Source: Planctomycetaceae bacterium (lineage in GTDB: Bacteria; Planctomycetota; Planctomycetia; Pirellulales; Thermoguttaceae). From it: 46,046 bases of DNA. A program made the translations under genes and the position numbers. Shown piece after piece: positions 8,385 through 17,562 of this stretch. Position 1 is the first letter of the stretch; each line of letters opens with the position of its first letter. Where the stretch lies: positions 1-46,046 of the forward strand of contig JAIRWK010000320.1 of the NCBI GenBank assembly GCA_031268995.1, in the 5' to 3' direction. The notes beneath the pieces were generated by a model that was not told the origin of the DNA, searched no databases, and saw only the letters and a list, made by a program, of their open reading frames with translations.

Positions 8385-9503
8385 TTATTTGTGATTTTCT
8401 TCGATTATTTCCAGTAATTTCGGCACTATTTCTTCGTATGAAAAAGTGCCGATAATTTTTCCTTTTTGCTTTAAGTTTACTGATTTGATGCCGCACCACA
8501 CGCCGAAATCCGCATTGTCTGTTTCGCCCGGTCCGTTGACTCGGCAACCCATTACCGCTATCGTTACCGGATAATCTTTGATCACACGTGTCCTGTCATA
8601 AATCCTCTCCGCCAACGCAACAAAACGATCATTCTCAACCCGCGCACAACTCGGACAACTTATAATATTCAACGCCGCACGTTGCCAAATTCCCGAATGT
8701 ATCGTACCATTTTTGACGTTCTCCAAAATAAGTTTGCCCGCAATTATCTCCTCCTCTTTTCGATCATTCGATACCGTCAAGGAAACTCGCAACGTGTCGC
8801 CAATCCCTTCAGCAAGAAGCGGCTCAATCGCCGCCCGCGATTTAATTAACCCCTCCGGCAAAAGACCCGCCTCCGTTACACCAAGATGCAACGGAACATC
8901 AGGACAAATCACAGAAAAACGCTTGTTTGCCGCCGTAACTGTTGCGGGATCAGACGATTTAATTGACACACAATACCTCGCGAAATTCAACGTATCAATA
9001 AATTCAGAATGCTCAACCGCACTGCGTATCATCAAATCAATATTCTTGCCCGACTCCGCATCAACTAATAAGTTCGGATCAAGACTCCCGCAATTCACCC
9101 CCACTCTAACCGCACAATCGTTTTCCCGTGCAACTCGAATAATGAATTTCACTTTTTCTTGCCAAGCCGTTTGCGGTTCAAAATGATGTAAATGTCCGGG
9201 GTTGTATCTGATCTTGTCAACATACGGAGCAACCAATTCGGCTAACTTATAATTTTCTTGCAAATCAACCGACAAGTTTGCTGTTGTCCGCTTCCGAATC
9301 TCACGCAACGCATCCGCGTCCGCCTTTGAATCAACCGCAATCCTAACAATCGTCGCACCCGCATCCGCAAGACGTTGACAAACCGCCGCCGTCGATTCAA
9401 TATCAACCGTTTTAGTTGCCGCCATACTTTGAACCGCAACAGGTTCGCCGCCACCAATCGAAATCGTACCTATACGGACAATCCGCGTTTTTTTTTGTAA
9501 CAT
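8385..9503 (-). CDS. ispG: 4-hydroxy-3-methylbut-2-enyl diphosphate synthase (IspG/GcpE)
   Basis: A 372-residue iron-sulfur enzyme of the MEP isoprenoid pathway. It reductively converts 2-C-methyl-D-erythritol 2,4-cyclodiphosphate to HMBPP in the cytoplasm. The TIM-barrel part shows GGGEPVAVQSMAATKT near residues 18-32, RYNPGH at 99-104 and VRVGVNCGSLDP at 132-143. The [4Fe-4S] ligands expected for the family are present: Cys283 and Cys286 (SCPSCARVE), Cys320 and Glu327 (GCRVNGPGE). The length matches the single-domain bacterial form without the plant/chlamydial insert. The start at 9503 matches the family N-terminus. ispD, another MEP gene, lies 6 kb away on the same strand but not in one operon. 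Confidence 0.97.
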   Translation of the reverse strand: MLQKKTRIVRIGTISIGGGEPVAVQSMAATKTVDIESTAAVCQRLADAGATIVRIAVDSKADADALREIRKRTTANLSVDLQENYKLAELVAPYVDKIRYNPGHLHHFEPQTAWQEKVKFIIRVARENDCAVRVGVNCGSLDPNLLVDAESGKNIDLMIRSAVEHSEFIDTLNFARYCVSIKSSDPATVTAANKRFSVICPDVPLHLGVTEAGLLPEGLIKSRAAIEPLLAEGIGDTLRVSLTVSNDRKEEEIIAGKLILENVKNGTIHSGIWQRAALNIISCPSCARVENDRFVALAERIYDRTRVIKDYPVTIAVMGCRVNGPGETDNADFGVWCGIKSVNLKQKGKIIGTFSYEEIVPKLLEIIEENHK

Positions 9504-9525
9504 TTTTTATTCAGTGGACAAAGAC

Positions 9526-9625
9526 ACGGCACGCAGATTTCGGAAAGATATTCGCAAGATCAGAGAACCCAAAAATCCGATCCGCGACCATCTTTAGTAA
9601 TCTGTATTATCTGCGTGCTGATATT
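9526..9625. repeat. Family B palindromic element, copy B2
   Basis: Begins GGCACGCAGATTTCGG and ends TCTGTATTATCTGCGTGCTG. It is a slightly degraded palindrome located 23 bp upstream of the ispG start. Confidence 0.8.
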
Positions 9626-9645
9626 TTTTTTTCAAAAGGACAAAG

Positions 9646-9748
9646 TATACCGTAGCCGGTAAGGCGATAGGCTTCGCCCTTGAACAGCCGCTTCGCGATG
9701 CTACGCTTGCGTGTCCGGCTTCAGGAATTTTAACACAGCTTTAGTATA
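9646..9748 (-). repeat. Family A element, copy A6
   Basis: Full-length 103 bp, left edge TATACCGTAGCCGGTAAGGC, right edge TTTTAACACAGCTTTAGTATA. It has the same orientation as the downstream ispG gene. Confidence 0.9.
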
Positions 9749-9992
9749 GCAGTTCACACAACATTATTCTACTCAATTGCAATATTGTTGCTATACCGAA
9801 TATCACAAAAACAGATTGCAGGTTGGGCAAAAAGGGGTATTGTGTAGTTTGTTGTCGGTGGATACAATACCCGCCTGGATTGTTTTTTTGGATTCGGCGA
9901 GAATTGGGCATATTTTAATTGCGTGAATGGGTTGAAATTTGTCGATCCTAGTTGAATGAGAATCAAAGTTATACCGAAGTCGGTATAGGCGA

Positions 9993-10117
9993 TATACTCA
10001 AGCTGTTTTAAAATTCCCGAAGCTACGGTAAGCCTACAACGCAGAGCGTTAGGCAAGCGTAGCGACGTGAAGCGGTTGTTCAAGGGCGAAGCCTATCGCC
10101 TTACCGGCTACGGTGTA
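9993..10117 (+). repeat. Family A element, long variant, copy A7
   Basis: Runs from TATACTCAAGCTG to GGCTACGGTGTAA, with the long-variant segment AGCCTACAACGCAGAGCG. A broken reverse end (TATACCGAAGTCGGTATAGG) abuts it at 9970-9989. It ends 58 bp before the start of the 882-residue gene. Confidence 0.9.
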
Positions 10118-10175
10118 ACAGTCGCCGAAAATTTGACCGCGAACAGTTTGCAAACCCTAAACCAAAATCAGAAAA

Positions 10176-12824
10176 ATGAGAAAAATATTAAACCAATTAA
10201 GACCAATATCATTGCGATACTTGATGACAATCAATATTGTCCTTTCAATGACGGCGTTATTTTTGATGACCGTCGCAAATAACATTTTTGCCCAGCAAGA
10301 TGCCTTTCCGATTGAAAGGTTGCATACGGACTGGTTGTATCAGGATGTCGGATTGGATATTTCGGCTTGTTTCACTTCGGCGGAGAAAAATGAAGTGGAA
10401 ACAAAATTATTGACGAAAGTGATTGCCGATATTGAAAAACTTGGAGCTAAAAGCGAAGCGGAAAAACTTAACGCGAAATTCCAAAAATTATCAGACCAAA
10501 AATTAACGGGCAACGATCCACAATGGAAATCGCTTTACTTGGAAGCGGCAAATTTTCGGCGTGTCAAACGGCTTTCTATTTTGACACAAAAATTTCCGCA
10601 ACTTGTTTACACAAAGCATTGTGTTTTGGGCGGCAGTCATTACGCTTACACCGAAAATGCTACCGATGCCCAAATGCCGGAAAGAGCCAAACATAACCGC
10701 GATTGGCGAGTTGGTGCGGCTTTGTGTTTGATGAAAGTCAATGTAGACGGAACGGTTACGTCAGATATTTTGTATGAGGCAAAGACGGGTATTCTTCGTG
10801 ATCCAGATGTGTCGTTTGACGGGAAAAGAATATTGTTTTCGATGCGGCAAAATGACAAAGATGATGATTTTCATCTTTACGAATACGATGTTGCGTCAAA
10901 GAACACGCGGCAGTTGACGCAAGGAACAGGGTTTGCGGATATTGAGCCGTGCTATTTGCCCAACGGTAATATTTTGTTTACGTCAACACGTTGCGTGCAG
11001 ATTGTTGATTGTTGGTGGACGGAGGTTAGCAATTTTTATCTCATGGACAAGGACGGACGTTTTATGCGGCGAATTGGTTTTGATCAAGTTCACACAAATT
11101 ATCCAACCGTAACCGAAGACGGATGGGTTCTTTACACTCGATGGGATTACAATGATCGCGGTCAACTTTATCCGCAACCTCTCTTCCAAATGAATTACGA
11201 CGGAACTGCACAGACTGAATTTTACGGCAACAATTCATGGTTTCCGACGACCGTGTTACATGCCCGAATGATTCCGGGTTCGCAAAAGGTTGTGGCGGTT
11301 GCGAGCGGACATCACACCCACCAACGCGGAAAGTTGATTTTGATTGATCGAAGCAAAGGTACACAAGAAGCCGAAGGTGTACAATTGATTGCACCGAGAC
11401 AAGAAACTAAATCCGTTAAGGTTGATCATTATGGTCAAAGCGGCGATCAATTCCAATATCCGTATCCAATTGACGAAAATCATTTTCTTGTAACCTATCA
11501 ACCGGAAGGTTTTAAGAATAACACTTACACGATTCCGTTTGGTGTTTATTTGGTGGATGTTGACGGCAACAGAGAATTGTTGGCGTTTGATTCGTCGATT
11601 TCGAGTTGTCAACAAATTCCGCTTGCTGCGCGGGCGATTCCGACGTTGCGGGCTTCTGCTGTTGACTACGCGAAGGAGACGGGACAATTTTACGTTCAAG
11701 ATATTTACGAAGGTCCCGGTCTTAAAGGTGTTGAACGCGGCACAGTTAAATCGATTCGTGTTGTTGCATTGGAATTTCGGGCGGCGGGAATTCACAGCAA
11801 CGGTAACGGCGGACCGGCAGGCGGTGCGGTTGTGTCAACGCCAATCGCAATCGATAACGGCTCATGGGACGTTAAACGAGTTATCGGTAACGTTCCGGTA
11901 GAAAGAGACGGTTCCGCGTTTTTTGAAGTACCGGCAAGAACGCCGCTCTATCTCCAGATGCTGGATGAAAAGGGCAAGGTCGTTCAGACAATGCGGAGTT
12001 GGTCAACATTGCAACCCGGCGAATTATTTTCGTGTATTGGTTGCCATGAAAATAAAAATGAAACACCGTTCAACAAAGGCGGCAATAATCCTCTTTCAAA
12101 ACTTGCGTTACGGAGTTCACCCCAAAAGCCGGTTCCACTTGTTGCGAGCAATCGCGGATTCAGTTTCCCGTTGGATGTGCAACCGATTTTGAATAAAAAT
12201 TGTGTGAATTGCCATAAGGGCGACGGTCAAAAACTTGCGGATGGTTCGGATACGCCGTTTAGTCTTCTTGAGAAACGTTATGAGCCAAAAGTCGGAGAAA
12301 GATATAATCGAGCGGGACGCGATTTCAGCGAGGCGTACATAAATCTTGTTCAAAAGGGACGACCGAATGCGATTGTGAATTGGTTGAATGTTCAATCAAT
12401 ACCGCCGATGATAGAGCCGAGTACGCCAACATCACCTGACAAACCGGGTTCTGTAAATCATTATACGGGGTCGGCAAAGAGCAAGTTGATTACAAATTTG
12501 GAGGCAGGGCATCATGATGTGAAGTTGTCGGCGCGTGATATGGAGGTTTTGGCGTGTTGGATTGATTTAGCGGTGCCGTATTGTGGTTCATATACGGAAG
12601 CGAATATTTGGAATGATGACCAAAGAGCAGAATATGCGTATTATCTTGATAAACGTACACAAATGGAGGAGATTGAAAAACAGAATATAAAGAAACTACT
12701 CGACTTTAACAAAACCTCAATACTTCCCGAAGCATCCTTATTCATCACACCAAATATCGGCGGTGTAGACGCAAAAAACAACTTCAAAAAATCCTTCGTA
12801 GAAGCCGCAAAAACAAAAGAGTAA
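10176..12824 (+). CDS. Exported dihaem beta-propeller protein (hydrazine-synthase-alpha-like)
   Basis: An 882-residue exported protein. The N-terminus holds a signal or anchor helix (residues 10-36, ending IFAQQ). Residues about 150-430 contain TolB/WD40-like strands (DPDVSFDGKRILFS, FADIEPCYLPNGNILFTSTR, NYPTVTEDGWVLYTRWDYND), consistent with a beta-propeller. Two c-type haem motifs follow: CIGCHE at about residues 619-624 and CVNCHK at about 675-680. This arrangement matches proteins annotated as HZS-alpha-like or PD40 plus cytochrome in Planctomycetes and Verrucomicrobia. The role is probably periplasmic electron transfer or redox chemistry, but the substrate is unknown. Resemblance to hydrazine synthase subunit alpha does not mean anammox; no partner subunits are nearby. 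The start ATG at 10176 has a weak ribosome-binding site. Confidence 0.85.
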   Translation: MRKILNQLRPISLRYLMTINIVLSMTALFLMTVANNIFAQQDAFPIERLHTDWLYQDVGLDISACFTSAEKNEVETKLLTKVIADIEKLGAKSEAEKLNAKFQKLSDQKLTGNDPQWKSLYLEAANFRRVKRLSILTQKFPQLVYTKHCVLGGSHYAYTENATDAQMPERAKHNRDWRVGAALCLMKVNVDGTVTSDILYEAKTGILRDPDVSFDGKRILFSMRQNDKDDDFHLYEYDVASKNTRQLTQGTGFADIEPCYLPNGNILFTSTRCVQIVDCWWTEVSNFYLMDKDGRFMRRIGFDQVHTNYPTVTEDGWVLYTRWDYNDRGQLYPQPLFQMNYDGTAQTEFYGNNSWFPTTVLHARMIPGSQKVVAVASGHHTHQRGKLILIDRSKGTQEAEGVQLIAPRQETKSVKVDHYGQSGDQFQYPYPIDENHFLVTYQPEGFKNNTYTIPFGVYLVDVDGNRELLAFDSSISSCQQIPLAARAIPTLRASAVDYAKETGQFYVQDIYEGPGLKGVERGTVKSIRVVALEFRAAGIHSNGNGGPAGGAVVSTPIAIDNGSWDVKRVIGNVPVERDGSAFFEVPARTPLYLQMLDEKGKVVQTMRSWSTLQPGELFSCIGCHENKNETPFNKGGNNPLSKLALRSSPQKPVPLVASNRGFSFPLDVQPILNKNCVNCHKGDGQKLADGSDTPFSLLEKRYEPKVGERYNRAGRDFSEAYINLVQKGRPNAIVNWLNVQSIPPMIEPSTPTSPDKPGSVNHYTGSAKSKLITNLEAGHHDVKLSARDMEVLACWIDLAVPYCGSYTEANIWNDDQRAEYAYYLDKRTQMEEIEKQNIKKLLDFNKTSILPEASLFITPNIGGVDAKNNFKKSFVEAAKTKE

Positions 12825-12842
12825 TCACACTATTGTAGTGGA

Positions 12843-12949
12843 AATCAGCACACAGATAACGTAGATTTTTTAAGGACAATCGCGGATCAGATTCTATTTT
12901 CTGATCTGCGAATATCTCCTCCAAATCTGTGTCGTTTGCGTGCTGATTT
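12843..12949. repeat. Family B palindromic element, copy B3
   Basis: Begins ATCAGCACACAGATAACG and ends GTCGTTTGCGTGCTGATTTT. It fills the gap between two convergent genes ending at 12824 and 12956, where a hairpin could end transcription from both sides. Confidence 0.85.
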
Positions 12950-12955
12950 TTAATG

Positions 12956-14677
12956 TTACATTCTTGGGTAATTTGGGTTATTGCGAAGGTTATCTGTTTG
13001 CGGGGCGGTTAGTAAATTGATTTCTTCGTTGTCCTCAATTAAATCATGAATGGTTATTTCGCCTAAACCGTTTAAGACAAGTATCTTGCCCGGCGTTCTA
13101 GTAGGCGGAGGATCCGAACCCAAAACATTGCCCAACACCACACCACCGTAAATATCCATTATACAGGCGTTGGTGATAACATCCCTGCGTTGAGGTTGCA
13201 ACTTTGGATCAGTTGTACCTGCTGGTGTTGGCATTGATCGTGGCGGAGTGCGTGGATTAGTAACTTCTGCTTTGTCGAGAGCTGATGGGTCTTGAGTCAC
13301 GGCGTTTTTAATGTTCAAAGTCGAACCGCGATAAACTCGCTCACCTGCCCCCCAAACCCACTCCGAACCATCCGCCATGTCAAAATAAATCGCAAGAATA
13401 TTCGCCGACGGCTCAGACCAAGGAGCTGAACGAGACGGGGGTAAAACCGAACGCGATAATATACGCGAATCCGGCGGGATTGTTACCTTGTTTGATGTTT
13501 TGCTAACTTCCGACGTAAGATACTTGTCCGATGCTAAACTAAAATCAACAACATCACTTTCATTCAATCCATAGTTCGGATTCGCAAGCCAAAGTTTTAC
13601 ACGATAACGATAAGTCTTGCCCGGCATAACCGAATAATCCAAATATCGGAAAAGAAAATGCGACACGATGCGTTGTCCTTCAATCGGTATATTTGTCGTA
13701 TTAGGCGTATCAATTCTGCCAACGGGCATGTTGGTTGTGGAGACGGCATCGAACGGTGAGGCATCAAGAAAAGACCCAGCGTCTTTCGATCTGTTTTCCA
13801 TTTCTTCTTGCAATTTTTTATTGTATTCTTGACTTTTTTTCTGCCATTCGGCTTCGGTTTCGGAAAGTAGCGGAATGCTGCTTTGTGTTATTCCTTTTTC
13901 GAGCGGTCTGATTGTTGGAGGCAACGGGCAAGCCATCCACAACGATTTGGGACCTCGATTTTCATACGGTGCCAAATAAAACGGATCAACCGGCTCCGAA
14001 CCAAGCCCATTCCACTCACGCATTCGTCTATCAATTTCATCGTATGCGTTTATTTCTACCCATTTAATATTGTTTTCATCTTGCTCCGGCTCAATCTCCG
14101 CCCGCTCCAAAATATATGAAACGTAAATAGGCGTGTCTTGATTAGGCATTGGTCTAACGCTCGCCGCATAAGCGCGGACATACAAATCACGCTGTTCTTG
14201 AATCGGAATCAAACCTGTAACAATTGCCCATCTTTCACCACGCCGCGTTTTGCCGCCAATAGGTTTTATTGACACTGCACCAAGTCCCGCCGAAGCCTGC
14301 AAATTTTCAACCGGTTTGAGTGGCACTTTGTCCCGCTTGATCCGCTCAGGAAATAACAACGGCAACCAAACCGTTGGCGTTTCATATAACTTCAATTGTA
14401 CGCCGAACTTAATCCATTCAGCGTATTTGTCATAGTGGAAAACAGCTATCGCCTCATCCGTTGCGGTGCGGGTATTCGCGTCAATAAAATTCCGCGTATC
14501 TTGCGATACAGTGTCAAGTTTCGCGGGTTGCCAACTTAACGGCTTGTAAGAGGTTACGCCCAAATAAATAAAGAAAAAGGCAACCAACACCAATAACCCA
14601 ACTACCAATTTCTCTCCGTGAAGAATAAGAAATTGTTTAACGTCAAATGTTTTCTTCTTTTTAGATTTAGCTTTCAT
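12956..14677 (-). CDS. Membrane-anchored hypothetical protein, 573 aa
   Basis: Function unknown. A Lys-rich cytoplasmic start (MKAKSKKKKTFDVKQF) leads into one transmembrane helix (about residues 23-46, LVVGLLVLVAFFFIYLGV), so the rest is probably periplasmic. A helical, Lys/Glu-rich stretch occurs about 270-295 (EAEWQKKSQEYNKKLQEEME), followed by a Pro/Ser/Thr-rich C-terminal half. The Lys-rich start plus a single helix is a pattern I associate with a conserved planctomycete hypothetical family. The start at 14677 is supported by this N-terminus, although the ribosome-binding site is weak. Repeat A8 lies 19 bp upstream in the same orientation. cheW follows upstream, separated by 260 bp. Confidence 0.85.
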   Translation of the reverse strand: MKAKSKKKKTFDVKQFLILHGEKLVVGLLVLVAFFFIYLGVTSYKPLSWQPAKLDTVSQDTRNFIDANTRTATDEAIAVFHYDKYAEWIKFGVQLKLYETPTVWLPLLFPERIKRDKVPLKPVENLQASAGLGAVSIKPIGGKTRRGERWAIVTGLIPIQEQRDLYVRAYAASVRPMPNQDTPIYVSYILERAEIEPEQDENNIKWVEINAYDEIDRRMREWNGLGSEPVDPFYLAPYENRGPKSLWMACPLPPTIRPLEKGITQSSIPLLSETEAEWQKKSQEYNKKLQEEMENRSKDAGSFLDASPFDAVSTTNMPVGRIDTPNTTNIPIEGQRIVSHFLFRYLDYSVMPGKTYRYRVKLWLANPNYGLNESDVVDFSLASDKYLTSEVSKTSNKVTIPPDSRILSRSVLPPSRSAPWSEPSANILAIYFDMADGSEWVWGAGERVYRGSTLNIKNAVTQDPSALDKAEVTNPRTPPRSMPTPAGTTDPKLQPQRRDVITNACIMDIYGGVVLGNVLGSDPPPTRTPGKILVLNGLGEITIHDLIEDNEEINLLTAPQTDNLRNNPNYPRM

Positions 14678-14695
14678 AAGTTCAATTTGTCAAGT

Positions 14696-14796
14696 TATAC
14701 CGAAACCAGTACGAGCGATAGGCTTCGCCCTTGAACAACCGCTTCACCTCATCGCGATTGCGCGTTTAGCTTCGGGAATTTTTAAGCAGCTTTGCG
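14696..14796 (-). repeat. Family A element, copy A8
   Basis: Left edge TATACCGAAACCAGTACGAG, right edge TTTTTAAGCAGCTTTGCGG, where the final GTATA is lost. It lies directly upstream of the 573-residue gene, in the same orientation. Confidence 0.88.
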
Positions 14797-14936
14797 GAAC
14801 TTTCTTCAAACCTCATTTAAAAATGAGGTTCGATATCTGCGTCATTAAACCACATCTCTAATAACATCACCAACTGATCAAGATTTTTTGAAATTCCTTT
14901 TTTGGAAATTCCCTGTTGTGCCGCGCCGGTATAATT

Positions 14937-15488
14937 TTATGCGCTTATAGTTGCCAGTTGATCATCTTCAAATAACAATTTATTTGTGTCCAAAATAATT
15001 TTCACGTCATCGCCGACTTTGCCGAGACCGCGAATATATTGGGCGCATTGACCCGTACCGCTTTGCGGCGGCGGCGAAACATTTGTTTCCTCAATTGATC
15101 TGACTTCGTTGACCGTATCGACAACCAAGCCGACTTGATATTGCCCGCCTCGCAGGTTGACAACCACGATACAAGTCCTTTCGTCGTAATCGCGTCCAAC
15201 CATGTTGAAACGAAGCCGCATATCGATTACGGGGATTACTTGTCCGCGCAAATTGACTACGCCTTTGACGTAATGCGGCATGTCCGGCACTTCTGTTACC
15301 TTCTGAATACCAACAATCTCAGTAACATGCCGTATCTCAAGACAATAATCCTCGTCTCCAAGACGAAACGAAAGATACTTGTCCTTCAACGTATCCTCAG
15401 TATCATCCGTAAATGTACCATCACGACCAACCGTATTAGTAACGTTGGGGTCAGCAGCGTTGTCAAATTTTTCAAGTATATCTGACAT
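14937..15488 (-). CDS. cheW: CheW-like chemotaxis coupling protein
   Basis: A 183-residue CheW-domain protein, the adaptor that links chemoreceptors to the histidine kinase CheA. After a flexible N-terminus of about 33 residues, the domain starts at DKYLSFRLGDEDYCLEI and continues with VTEIVGIQKVTEVPDMPHYV, KGVVNLRGQVIPVIDMRLRF and VGLVVDTVNEV, all typical of CheW. The ATG at 15488 is preceded by AAAGGTGAATTT, a good ribosome-binding site. No CheA, receptor, CheB, CheR or CheY gene is present in the window, so its partners are encoded elsewhere. Repeat A9 lies 30 bp upstream in the same orientation. Confidence 0.95.
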   Translation of the reverse strand: MSDILEKFDNAADPNVTNTVGRDGTFTDDTEDTLKDKYLSFRLGDEDYCLEIRHVTEIVGIQKVTEVPDMPHYVKGVVNLRGQVIPVIDMRLRFNMVGRDYDERTCIVVVNLRGGQYQVGLVVDTVNEVRSIEETNVSPPPQSGTGQCAQYIRGLGKVGDDVKIILDTNKLLFEDDQLATISA

Positions 15489-15517
15489 AAATTCACCTTT
15501 CTTTCAATTTCAGTTGT

Positions 15518-15621
15518 TATACCGAAGCCGGTATGGGCGATAGGCTCCGCCATTGAACAACCGCTTCACGTTGTTGCGTTTGCGTGTCCAGCTTCGGGAA
15601 TTTCAAAACAGCTTGAGTATA
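15518..15621 (-). repeat. Family A element, copy A9
   Basis: Full length, left edge TATACCGAAGCCGGTATGGG, right edge TTTCAAAACAGCTTGAGTATA. It lies just upstream of cheW. A broken end (TTACACCGAAACCGGTACAA) follows at about 15633. Confidence 0.92.
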
Positions 15622-15673
15622 ATGCAATACATGTTACACCGAAACCGGTACAACACGACTGCGATATTATAGC

Positions 15674-16423
15674 TTATTTTTTGTTGGCGAGTATAGCTTC
15701 TGCGAAGCTCAAATCTGATTGTGTTGTTATTTTCAGGTTTGACTTGTCCGCCGGAACGATTGAAACGTTAAAACCGGCTTTTTCGACAAGCTCGGCATCA
15801 TCTGTTGGAACTGCACCATCGTCTTTTTGGGTTGCGTAAGCATCTAGTAAAATTTGTCTGCGGAACACTTGCGGGGTTTGCGCTTCCCAAAGTCCCGCTC
15901 GTGGTACGGTCAATTTGATCACGCCGCTTTCAACCGATTTTACCGTACCTACAATCGGAGTTGCAAGAATTGCGGCACCGTGTCGTTTTGCCGTATTAAA
16001 CACGTCGGTAATTTGTTGATCAGTAGTACACGGACGCGCCGCATCGTGCACAACAACATAATCAATATCGTCACGAACAATCTTCAAAGCCTTCTGAACC
16101 GAATCAACCCGCTCCAAACCTCCTGAAATTACCACAAGAAGCAAACGATCAATGTCAAAAGCAAAATAATCCCGAAACCACGAAACATCCTCAGGCGAAA
16201 CAACAAGAATGATCTGTTTGACATCCGTACGCCTCGCAAATTTTTCCGTACTGTAAAGCCAAATCGGTTTGCCTTGCAACTTCGCATAAGGCTTTTTTGC
16301 AGACGCAACTCCGCTGTCAAACTGCTCTTCGTGTTCAACCGTCTTTCTGCTACTAAAACGTTTACTTTGACCAGCCGCCGCAATAATTACCGCATACGTT
16401 ATCGATTCCTTCAACTCCACCAT
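15674..16423 (-). CDS. ispD: 2-C-methyl-D-erythritol 4-phosphate cytidylyltransferase (IspD)
   Basis: A 249-residue enzyme of the MEP pathway that joins CTP and MEP to give CDP-methylerythritol. The nucleotide-binding loop is VIIAAAGQSKRF (residues 12-23). SGGLERVDSVQKAL, YVVVHDAARPC, the LWEAQTPQVFRR motif, TDDAELVEKAG and LKITTQSDL are all present as in the family. Between the loop and the KPYAKLQGKPI motif there are about 18 extra residues (25-42), longer than usual in this loop. The start at 16423 fits the family; the ribosome-binding site is weak. It is not adjacent to ispF. It lies upstream of cheW on the same strand, separated by 185 bp and repeat A9. Confidence 0.95.
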   Translation of the reverse strand: MVELKESITYAVIIAAAGQSKRFSSRKTVEHEEQFDSGVASAKKPYAKLQGKPIWLYSTEKFARRTDVKQIILVVSPEDVSWFRDYFAFDIDRLLLVVISGGLERVDSVQKALKIVRDDIDYVVVHDAARPCTTDQQITDVFNTAKRHGAAILATPIVGTVKSVESGVIKLTVPRAGLWEAQTPQVFRRQILLDAYATQKDDGAVPTDDAELVEKAGFNVSIVPADKSNLKITTQSDLSFAEAILANKK

Positions 16424-16496
16424 CTTTTTTTAATCTCAAAAAAACAAAATTTCACAAGACCACAATTTCACACCCAACGGAATTGCTCTAGTGAGC

Positions 16497-16980
16497 TTCT
16501 AAAAAACTCTTCTTAGCCCTGCAAGGGCGTGATGTGCGTAACCGGCGGTGTAGCGTAGCGAAACCGCCGGACTCAACGCCCCAACCACGAGATTATTGTG
16601 GGCGAGTCATACCGTAGCCGGTAGGGGCGATAGGCTTCGCCCCTACCGGTTTCGGTACAAAAAACGCCGTCCCGCTAGGGACGGAATGCGAGGACTTTTC
16701 AAACGGTTAAACTGTAATCACATTGCGTCCCATACGGGACGCGGAATATTTTTTACACTATTTTCTACCAACATATTGTCCCTAACTGGACGGGATCATC
16801 GGTTACTTATCACCGATCATCAACCTCATAATCTTGCCCCCTGCGGGGCGTTGTGTTTTTGGGGCATACGATCCGGCGGTGCGCTACACCGCCAATTATG
16901 CACATCACGCCCCATGCGGGGCTACGGGAAATAGTCGCCAGTTAAATTCAAGGTTACTGTTCAAAAAATGTAGGTTCTTA
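16497..16980 (+). repeat. Family F mosaic palindromic repeat, copy F2
   Basis: Begins AAAACTCTTCTTAGCCCTGC and contains GCAAGGGCGTGATGTGCGTA and the CCGGCGG/CCGCCGG pair. It is interrupted by a short family A hairpin at 16609-16658. From 16667 it continues with CGTCCCGCTAGGGACG, GCGTCCCATACGGGACGC and CTGCGGGGCG as in F1. Confidence 0.85.
16609..16658. repeat. Minimal family A hairpin
   Basis: ATACCGTAGCCGGTAGGGGC followed by its inverse GCCCCTACCGGTTTCGGTA makes an almost perfect 50-bp palindrome. It consists of the right end of family A joined to an inverted copy of itself. Confidence 0.8.
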
Positions 16981-17326
16981 TTAACTTCCCCCTAATTATC
17001 CCACCCAAAACCAAAACTTCAAGCCAACCCCAAAAAACAAAATTCTACACCGCAAATCATCAACCCCGTAACCGCCACCTATTTTCACGAAAATTTACTA
17101 TCTTGTCAATACGCACTTTTGAAATACGCCCAAACCAGAGTATCGATAAATACGCAAATTTCAGATTGAAATTTTAGACTTCAGGCAAAAGGTTTTACTA
17201 GAGACACGGAGGAATTTTTTTTATCACGAAAGACACGAAAAATGGGGGATTTTTGTTCAATTATTTTTAAGGGACAAAGGAGACACAATGGACATGAGGG
17301 ACAAAACAAGTGTTTCCCCAAGTTAT
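16981..17326. other. AT-rich intergenic region
   Basis: No gene seen. It contains a short direct repeat of the type CACGAAAGACACGAAAAA at about 17225 and GGGACAAAGGAGACACAATG at about 17272. These simple motifs recur near other intergenic regions of the window (for example 43125). Confidence 0.4.
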
Positions 17327-17429
17327 TATACTGAAGCTACTTTAAAATTCCTGAAGTTGAACACGCAAGCGCAACAACGTGAAGCGATTGTTCAAGGGCG
17401 AAGCCTATCGCCCTACCGGCTACGGTACA
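17327..17429 (+). repeat. Family A element, copy A11
   Basis: Full-length 103 bp from TATACTGAAGCTACTTTAAA to CCGGCTACGGTACA. Inner hairpin GGGCGAAGCCTATCGCCC is intact. Confidence 0.92.
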
Positions 17430-17454
17430 AGAGAAATTTCTAAAATTAATTTTA

Positions 17455-17501
17455 TCCGAATTTGGTCGCTTTCTACCCGAATGAAAATCGACCGAATTTG
17501 A
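17455..17501. repeat. Family D hairpin, copy D2
   Basis: TCCGAATTTGGTCGCTTTCT paired imperfectly with GAAAATCGACCGAATTTG. It lies downstream of the gene ending at 17563 and could serve as its terminator. Confidence 0.65.
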
Positions 17502-17562
17502 AATAATTTATTTTTTGGCGAACAGTATATTTAGAAATTGCCATAATGGAATTTAAGCCCAT

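Noticed and set aside
11256-11795. 179-codon open frame on the minus strand
   Set aside because: It is antisense to the dihaem beta-propeller gene, whose motifs are unambiguous.
10176-12824. True hydrazine synthase subunit
   Set aside because: The similarity is to the general propeller-plus-haem layout; no beta/gamma subunits or other anammox genes are present.
16290-16350. Extra loop in IspD as a second in-frame family A insertion
   Set aside because: Only a short GTGTTCA match to family A is seen in the coding DNA, which is not enough to claim a repeat.
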